A stretch of 17,782 nucleotides of DNA from CALAEC01 sp050692915 (GTDB lineage Bacteria; Actinomycetota; UBA4738; CALAEC01): NCBI GenBank assembly GCA_050692915.1, contig JBOGVU010000053.1, forward strand, positions 1 through 17,782. Reading direction: 5' to 3'. The translations under genes and the position numbers were made by a program. Below, piece after piece: positions 12,941 through 17,782 of this stretch. The stretch's first letter is position 1. Each line of letters begins with the position of its first letter. The notes beneath the pieces were generated by a model. It saw only the letters and a list, made by a program, of their open reading frames with translations. It was not told where the DNA came from and did no database searches.

Positions 12941-13699
12941 ATGCCCCTGATCCCGGGTCGGCGACGGCGCCCCAGCGAGGCGAGCATGACGCTCGTTCAG
13001 CACCTGGAGGAGCTCCGGCGCCGGCTCATCATCTCCGCGGCGGCCGTGGCCGTCGGTTCGGTCGGCGGCTTCATCCTCTACCGGCCGGTCCTGAACTTCC
13101 TCCAGGAGCCCTACCGTCAGGCGGTCTCCTCGCTGCCCGAGACGATCACCGACAAGCTGATCGTGACCACGCCGACCGAGCCGTTCCTGGCGTTCCTGAA
13201 GATCGGCCTGTTCGTGGGGCTGTTGCTGGCACTCCCGGTGATCCTGTACCAGCTGTGGCGATTCATCACGCCTGGGCTGACCGCGCGGGAACGCCGGCTG
13301 GGGATACCGTTCGTCCTCTCGTCGCTGGTGCTCTTCGCCGCGGGCACGCTGTTCGCGTTCGCCATCGTGCCCAGGGGACTGGCGTTCCTGTTCTCGTTCG
13401 GCGGGGACAACCTCGTGCCCCTGCTGACCATCGATCGCTACCTGAGCTTCCTGTTCTTCCTGGTGCTCGCGTTCGGGCTCTCGTTCGAGCTCCCCCTGAT
13501 CCTGCTGTTCCTCACGGGAATCCGGGTCATCTCCAGCGCCCAGCTGCGGAGCTGGCGGCGGTATGCCGCGATGGGCGTGGTCGTCTTCGCCGCCGTCGCC
13601 ACCCCCACCCAGGACCCGTACACTATGTTGCTCATGGCGGTCCCCATCTACCTGCTGTACGAGGGGGCCATCCTGGTCGCTCGACTCTTCAAGAGGTGA
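12941..13699 (+). CDS. tatC: Sec-independent protein translocase TatC
   Basis: The signal-peptide receptor of the Tat translocase, a six-helix inner-membrane protein, 252 residues here. The N-terminal cytoplasmic motif HLEELRRRL (21-29) contains the conserved Glu that contacts the twin-arginine signal. Between helices 2 and 3 comes FITPGLTARERRLG with the second key Glu. Late motifs include LSFELPLILLFLTGIRVISS and VVFAAVATPTQDPYTMLLMA, both typical of TatC. From ATG 12941 the protein carries a basic arm (PGRRRRPSEAS) like that of mycobacterial TatC. ATG 12986, which has GAGG five bases upstream, would give a 237-residue form starting MTLVQHLEEL. It lies between tatA and an unknown membrane protein on one probable transcript. 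Confidence 0.97.
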   Translation: MPLIPGRRRRPSEASMTLVQHLEELRRRLIISAAAVAVGSVGGFILYRPVLNFLQEPYRQAVSSLPETITDKLIVTTPTEPFLAFLKIGLFVGLLLALPVILYQLWRFITPGLTARERRLGIPFVLSSLVLFAAGTLFAFAIVPRGLAFLFSFGGDNLVPLLTIDRYLSFLFFLVLAFGLSFELPLILLFLTGIRVISSAQLRSWRRYAAMGVVVFAAVATPTQDPYTMLLMAVPIYLLYEGAILVARLFKR

Positions 13700-13700
13700 C

Positions 13701-14408
13701 GTGAACGTGGCCATCAAGGGCAAGCGACGGGGGCGGAGCCGGACAGGGCGAACGGTCGCCACGGCCCCCCGCCCGTACCTGGTGCGGCCGAAGACCCCGC
13801 TCATGCGGCGGACCGGGGCGAAGTTCGTGCTGGTGTTCCTGGCCGAGGTGTTCGTGTTCGCCCTGCTGGTCATGGCCGGCGCCCAGAGCGATGCCGACCG
13901 GCGGCGCGAGGAGATCTCCGAGTTCACCACGCTGGTGGAGACCCAGCTCTACCAGGGCGGGGCGGCCCAGCAGTCCTTCGCCGGCCCCCTGATCCTGCCT
14001 CAGCTCGGCGAGGCCCTCTCCCAGCTGCTGGCCGACACCGGGAACCAGCAGGACCTCGTGGAGAACACGGCCTCGTGGTCGGAGGCGGCCGAGCGAGCCG
14101 GGGACGGGATCGCCCAGATCGACGCGGACCTGGCGGGCCTGAAGGAGGCCCGGAACCTGATGGAGCAGGGACTCGACCTGCTCTCGGGGCTGGCCCAGCA
14201 GGTCGGGCTCGCCGCGGAGCTCGAGGGGCGGAGCCAGCGGACGCTCCTGGAGACGATCGGCCGGCAGATCACCGTGGCGGCCACGATCTTCGACAGCGGG
14301 TACGGGGCCCTCCAGGAGGAGCGCCGTCTGGCCGGCCTCCCCACATCGACCAGCCCCCCCGGTGGGCTCCCGCCCGATTTCGGCGGGCTGCCGATCCCCG
14401 GCGGCTGA
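13701..14408 (+). CDS. Membrane-anchored protein of unknown function
   Basis: A 235-residue protein I do not recognise. A strongly basic cytoplasmic N-terminus (KGKRRGRSRTGR) is followed by one membrane helix at about 42-60 (FVLVFLAEVFVFALLVMAG), which contains a buried Glu49. The rest should be outside the membrane by the positive-inside rule. That part is largely helical (ISEFTTLVETQLYQGG, SEAAERAGDGIAQIDADLAG, RNLMEQGLDLLSGLAQQVGL) and ends in a Pro/Gly-rich tail (GGLPPDFGGLPIPGG). GTG 13701 lies one base after the tatC stop and four bases after AAGAGG. GTG 13707 is an alternative start. The tight linkage suggests co-expression with Tat, but the helix-plus-coil architecture is not a known Tat component. 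Role in envelope function or secretion is only an inference. Confidence 0.72.
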   Translation: MNVAIKGKRRGRSRTGRTVATAPRPYLVRPKTPLMRRTGAKFVLVFLAEVFVFALLVMAGAQSDADRRREEISEFTTLVETQLYQGGAAQQSFAGPLILPQLGEALSQLLADTGNQQDLVENTASWSEAAERAGDGIAQIDADLAGLKEARNLMEQGLDLLSGLAQQVGLAAELEGRSQRTLLETIGRQITVAATIFDSGYGALQEERRLAGLPTSTSPPGGLPPDFGGLPIPGG

Positions 14409-14413
14409 GGCTC

Positions 14414-15139
14414 GTGGCCAGCCTGGTCCTGATCCACGCCTTCCCGGTGGATGCCGCCCTGTGGGACGAGCAGGCCGCGGCGCTGGCCGGCCAGGCGGAC
14501 GTGGCGGCCCCGTCCCTGCCGGGCTTCGGCGGAACCCCACCTGTCGGCGATGTGATGACGATGGACGCCGCCGGGGACCACGTCGCCGCCGAGATGGACC
14601 GGGCGGAGATCGACCGGGCCGTCGTGTGCGGGCTGTCCATGGGCGGCTACGTGGCCTTCTCCATGTGGCGCCGGCACCGCGACCGCATCGCCGGCCTGGT
14701 CCTGGCCGATACGCAGGCCGCGCCGGACGACGAGGCGGGCCGGGAGCGGAGGCGGCTGGTGGCCGAGAAGGCCCGCGGACGGGGGAGCGGCGCCATCGCC
14801 GACGAGCCCCCGCCGCTCATCTCGGACCACGCCGAGCCGGCCCTGTGGGAGCGGGTCAAGGAGATGATCCGGCGCCAGCCGGGAGACTCGATCGCCGCGG
14901 CCTCGCTGGGCCTGGGGGAACGCGCCGACGCCCGGCCGTTGCTCCCCGAGATCGACGTGCCGACCACCGTGATCGTCGGCTCGGCCGACACGCTGACCCC
15001 GCCGGCGATGTCCGAGGCCATGGCCGCGGCGATCCCCGGCGTCGAGCTCGTGATCCTCGACGGCGCCGGTCACCTGTCGAATCTCGAGGACCCCGACGGC
15101 TTCACCGCGGCCCTCCGGGCCGTGCTGCAGCGCACCTGA
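14414..15139 (+). CDS. Alpha/beta hydrolase
   Basis: A 241-residue alpha/beta-hydrolase-fold enzyme. The early LIHAFPVDAALWDEQ fits the H-x-F-P-x-D-x-x-x-W oxyanion region. The nucleophile elbow GLSMGGY places Ser75 as the nucleophile. Asp192 in VGSADTLTPP and His220 in DGAGHLSNLEDP complete the triad, in the usual order and spacing. The lid region (about 110-160, charged and Arg-rich) differs from well-known members and gives no substrate. Relatives include enol-lactonases, esterases and haloperoxidase-like enzymes. GTG 14414 lies five bases after the stop of the preceding membrane protein, with TGAGG three bases upstream. The frame is open further back, but the fold begins immediately after this GTG. 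It is cytoplasmic, with no signal peptide. Confidence 0.88.
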   Translation: MASLVLIHAFPVDAALWDEQAAALAGQADVAAPSLPGFGGTPPVGDVMTMDAAGDHVAAEMDRAEIDRAVVCGLSMGGYVAFSMWRRHRDRIAGLVLADTQAAPDDEAGRERRRLVAEKARGRGSGAIADEPPPLISDHAEPALWERVKEMIRRQPGDSIAAASLGLGERADARPLLPEIDVPTTVIVGSADTLTPPAMSEAMAAAIPGVELVILDGAGHLSNLEDPDGFTAALRAVLQRT

Positions 15140-15167
15140 CGACGGCCGGGACGGGGTCGCCCGGTGG

Positions 15168-15180
15168 GAGAATGAGTGGG
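15168..15180 (+). promoter_or_regulatory. Possible -10 or ribosome binding site before the helicase gene
   Basis: In the 41-base gap before the helicase, GAGAAT (15168-15173) is seven bases from ATG 15181. That is the spacing seen before other leaderless-type genes, though the first base is not T. GGTGGGAG (15163-15170), ten bases before the ATG, could instead act as a distant Shine-Dalgarno. I cannot decide between them. Confidence 0.25.
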
Positions 15181-17782
15181 ATGGACCCATTCGCCGCCCG
15201 CTACCCGTTCCCGCTGGACGACTTCCAGGTCGAGGCGATCGGCGCGCTCGACGCCGGGGAGTCCGTGCTGGTTGCGGCGCCCACCGGCTCGGGGAAGACC
15301 GTGGTAGCCGAGTTCGCCATCGAGCGGGCCCTGGCCGCCGGACGGAAGGCGTTCTACACGACCCCCCTGAAGGCCCTGTCGAACCAGAAGTTCGGGGACT
15401 TCGTGGCCCGGCACGGGGCGGCCAGGGTGGGGCTGCTCACCGGTGACAACTCGATAAACGGCGAGGCACCCATCGTGGTCATGACCACCGAGGTCCTCCG
15501 GAACATGCTGTACGAGCGGAGCTCGACCCTGGAGAACCTGGAGTACGTGGTCATGGACGAGGTGCACTACCTCCAGGATCCGTACCGCGGGGCGGTCTGG
15601 GAGGAGGTGCTGATCCACCTCCCGCTGTCGGTCTCGGTGGTGTGCCTCTCGGCGACCGTGTCGAACGCCGAGGAGTTCGGCGAGTGGCTCACCACGCTCC
15701 GAGGGACCACCCGGGTTGTGATCGAGGAGCGGCGCCCGGTGCCGCTCGAGCACCTGTACATGGTGGGCCGGGACCTCCACCCTATGCACATGGAGCGGGG
15801 CGGACGCCCGGTGCCCAACCCCTACGTGGTCTCCCTGGGACAGCGGGAGCTCCGTACCCGCGAGTATCGACGGCGGGGAGACGGCCGGCGCCAGTACCAG
15901 CGGATCTCCCGTCCCCGGGAGGGGCACCGCCGGGTGTACACGCCGAGGCGCGAGGAAGTCGTCGAGGTCCTGGCCGGTGAGGGGATGCTGCCGGCGATCT
16001 ACTTCGTGTTCTCCCGGGCGGGCTGCGACAAGAGCGTGCAGTGGCTGACCTCGGCCGGGGTCCGGCTCACCGACCGCGCCGAGGAGGAGCGGATCCGCGA
16101 GTTCGCCGGCATGCGGACCGCGTGGATGAACGACGACGACCTGTCGGCCCTGGGCTTCTTCGACTTCGGGGAGGCGCTGGCGGCCGGCGTGGCCGCCCAC
16201 CACGCCGGCATGGTTCCCGTGTTCAAGGAGACGGTGGAGGAGCTGTTCGCCGCGGGGCTGGTGAAGGTGGTGTTCGCCACGGAGACGCTCTCGCTGGGCA
16301 TCAACATGCCCGCCCGGACCGTGGTGATCGAGAGCCTGTGGAAGTTCTCAGGGGAGCGTCACGAGCTCCTCACGCCGGGCGAGTACACCCAGCTCACGGG
16401 GCGGGCCGGGCGGCGTGGGATCGACGAGCACGGGTTCGCCGTGGTCCTGCACCAGCGCGACGTGGACTTCGAGCGGGTGGCCGGCCTGGCCACGACCCGC
16501 ACGTACGAGCTGATGTCCTCGTTCCGACCCTCGTACAACATGGCTGTGAACCTGGTGCGCAACTACTCGCCGGAGGAGGCCCACCACCTGCTGAACTCCT
16601 CGTTCGGCCAGTTCCAGGCGGACCGGGGCGTGGTGGCCCTGGAGCGCCAGCTGGAGCGGAACCGTGCCGGGGTCGAGGGATACCTGGCCCGGGTCGAGTG
16701 CGACCGAGGCGACTTCCTCGAGTACTGGCGGATCCGCGAGGAGGCAGAAAGCCTCCGCCGCGACGCCTCCCGCCGCCAGGACCGGGCCAAGCGCGGCGAG
16801 GTCCGCGAAGCCCTGTCATCGCTCCGCCCCGGAGACGTGGTCCACGTTCCCCGGGCCAGCCGCCGCGGGCTGGCCGTGGTCCTGTCCAGCCGCGACGGCC
16901 GCCCCACGCTCCTGACCCAGGACCGGCGGTTCCTCCGAGCCTCCACCAACCACTTCGACGAGCCGCCGGAGCCGCTGGCCCGGATCCCCCTCCCGCGGTC
17001 GGGGAGCGCCCGAAGCGCCCGGTACCGACGAGACCTGGCGGCGCGGCTGGTGTCCCTGAACGTCCGCCCGCCGAAGCCGAGGCGCCGGGTCGCCGAACCC
17101 CGGGCTCTGGCCCGGGCCGAGGAGCTCGACCGCCGGGCCCAGCGTCATCCGTGCCACTCGTGCCCCGACCGCGGCGAGCACGAGCGGTGGGCCGCCAGGG
17201 CGTCACGGCTCGAGCGGGAGATCGCCGGCCTGGAGGGGCGCATCCGGTCCCGGACGGAGACGCTGGGCCGCTTGTTCGACCGGGTGCTGGCCGTGTTGGA
17301 GGACCTCGGGTACGTACAGGGGTTCACGCTCACCGACGGGGGCAGACGCCTGTCCCGCATCTACGGCGAGGCCGACGTGGTGGTGGCCGAGATGCTGGCC
17401 GGGGGCCTCCTGGCCGACCTGTCGCCGGCCGAGGGCGCCGCCCTGGTTTCGGCGCTGGTCTACGAGTCCCGCGAGCGAACCCCGCGCGCGCCCTCGTTCC
17501 CCACGGGCGAGCTGGCCGTCCGGTACCGGGCCCTCCAGGATCTGTGGCACCGGGTTCGCCGGGCCGAGGAGGACCGCTCGGTGGAGCTGACCCGGGAGCT
17601 CGACGCGGGCTTCGCGGCCACGGCGTTCCACTGGGCCGAGGGGAAGCCCCTCGAGGACGTGCTCGTCGAGACCGCGATGGCCCCAGGCGACTTCGTCCGG
17701 ACGTGCAAGCAGCTCCTCGACCTCCTGCGCCAGATCGAGGAGGTGGCCGAGGGCGAGGCGGCTACCGTCGCGGCCGAGGCCC
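15181..17782 (+). CDS. helY: HelY-type DEVH-box helicase (Ski2/Mtr4-like), 3' end outside the window
   Basis: A superfamily 2 helicase of the Ski2/Mtr4-like group, likely an ATP-dependent RNA helicase. The 867 codons present are open to the window end (mycobacterial HelY is about 906 residues), so only the C-terminus is missing. Visible motifs are the Q-like DDFQVEAI near residue 14, Walker A APTGSGKT (33-40), TTPLKALSNQK (Ia), DEVH (126-129), SAT (157-159), ATETLSLGINMPA (V) and QLTGRAGRRG (404-413, VI). An Arg-rich insert (about 215-265) separates the two RecA domains. A long C-terminal part contains a coiled coil around 480-540, the HPCHSCPDR cysteine pair, and a helical-bundle tail. In M. 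tuberculosis helY also lies just downstream of tatA and tatC. ATG 15181 is placed immediately before the first conserved residues. Confidence 0.94.
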   Translation, partial: MDPFAARYPFPLDDFQVEAIGALDAGESVLVAAPTGSGKTVVAEFAIERALAAGRKAFYTTPLKALSNQKFGDFVARHGAARVGLLTGDNSINGEAPIVVMTTEVLRNMLYERSSTLENLEYVVMDEVHYLQDPYRGAVWEEVLIHLPLSVSVVCLSATVSNAEEFGEWLTTLRGTTRVVIEERRPVPLEHLYMVGRDLHPMHMERGGRPVPNPYVVSLGQRELRTREYRRRGDGRRQYQRISRPREGHRRVYTPRREEVVEVLAGEGMLPAIYFVFSRAGCDKSVQWLTSAGVRLTDRAEEERIREFAGMRTAWMNDDDLSALGFFDFGEALAAGVAAHHAGMVPVFKETVEELFAAGLVKVVFATETLSLGINMPARTVVIESLWKFSGERHELLTPGEYTQLTGRAGRRGIDEHGFAVVLHQRDVDFERVAGLATTRTYELMSSFRPSYNMAVNLVRNYSPEEAHHLLNSSFGQFQADRGVVALERQLERNRAGVEGYLARVECDRGDFLEYWRIREEAESLRRDASRRQDRAKRGEVREALSSLRPGDVVHVPRASRRGLAVVLSSRDGRPTLLTQDRRFLRASTNHFDEPPEPLARIPLPRSGSARSARYRRDLAARLVSLNVRPPKPRRRVAEPRALARAEELDRRAQRHPCHSCPDRGEHERWAARASRLEREIAGLEGRIRSRTETLGRLFDRVLAVLEDLGYVQGFTLTDGGRRLSRIYGEADVVVAEMLAGGLLADLSPAEGAALVSALVYESRERTPRAPSFPTGELAVRYRALQDLWHRVRRAEEDRSVELTRELDAGFAATAFHWAEGKPLEDVLVETAMAPGDFVRTCKQLLDLLRQIEEVAEGEAATVAAEA

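Noticed and set aside
12128..13930. 600-codon minus-strand frame across the Tat genes
   Set aside because: Low-complexity Gln/Glu/Arg content with no known domain. It covers three clear plus-strand genes in different frames.
15070..16203. 377-codon minus-strand frame opposite the helicase
   Set aside because: Antisense shadow. The plus strand holds the invariant helicase motifs from Walker A to DEVH and SAT.
17131..17172. Helicase Cys pair (HPCHSCPDR) as a sign of a novel metal-binding insertion
   Set aside because: As far as I recall, similar His/Cys-Pro-Asp-Arg segments occur in the C-terminal region of HelY and Mtr4-like helicases, so this is probably ordinary family sequence.
1..17782. 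Search by eye for CRISPR arrays, tRNA or rRNA genes, insertion sequences, prophage or toxin-antitoxin genes
   Set aside because: No direct-repeat arrays, cloverleaf signatures, transposase-like proteins or terminal inverted repeats were seen, and nearly all bases are covered by recognised genes.

Overview
The window is a very GC-rich, densely packed stretch of chromosome from an actinobacterium (Actinomycetota). It carries a complete Pup-proteasome locus, which is essentially an actinobacterial hallmark. Gene order around it resembles the Mycobacterium tuberculosis neighbourhood (trmI-mpa-dop-pup-prcB-prcA-pafA-pafB-pafC-tatA-tatC-helY). The many extra genes and the Pup ending in Gly-Gly-Glu argue against a close relative of Mycobacterium or Streptomyces. 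I cannot place it below phylum level.

Layout. 2-559: 3' part of a tRNA m1A58 methyltransferase (trmI). 648-2405: proteasomal ATPase ARC/Mpa. 2444-3928: Dop. 4131-4325: Pup. 4322-5116 and 5116-5793: proteasome beta and alpha subunits, chained by ATGA and TAATG overlaps. 5836-7194: Pup ligase PafA. 7191-7697: a GNAT acetyltransferase coupled to pafA by a GTGA overlap. The minus strand from 10058 to 7694 then carries two units. One is a DUF3866 gene plus a ComB-like gene (8958-10058 and 8290-8961). The other is a MerR-family metal regulator (7746-8171) followed by a 21-codon Cys-rich mini-gene (7694-7759). Back on the plus strand come pafB and pafC (10080-11994), a zinc-ribbon protein, a one-helix membrane protein, tatA, tatC, a second membrane protein, an alpha/beta hydrolase, and a HelY-type Ski2/Mtr4-like helicase cut by the window end.

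How the genes work together. PafA attaches Pup to substrate lysines, Dop removes it, ARC recognises pupylated proteins and unfolds them, and PrcBA degrades them. The genes for this whole cycle are contiguous. PafB and PafC are WYL-domain transcription factors that in mycobacteria control the RecA/LexA-independent DNA damage response. TatA and TatC form a twin-arginine export module.

The most interesting features are small. The Cys-rich mini-gene has an excellent ribosome binding site and lies just behind a MerR gene that has a textbook 20-bp-spacer MerR operator. A 21-bp divergent promoter between pafB and the DUF3866 gene has -10 elements for the two strands that overlap almost completely. 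Several genes have a TANNNT -10 element six or seven bases before the start codon, the pattern expected for leaderless mRNAs.

No tRNA, rRNA, CRISPR, insertion sequence or phage gene was seen. No gap without a gene exceeds about 200 bases.
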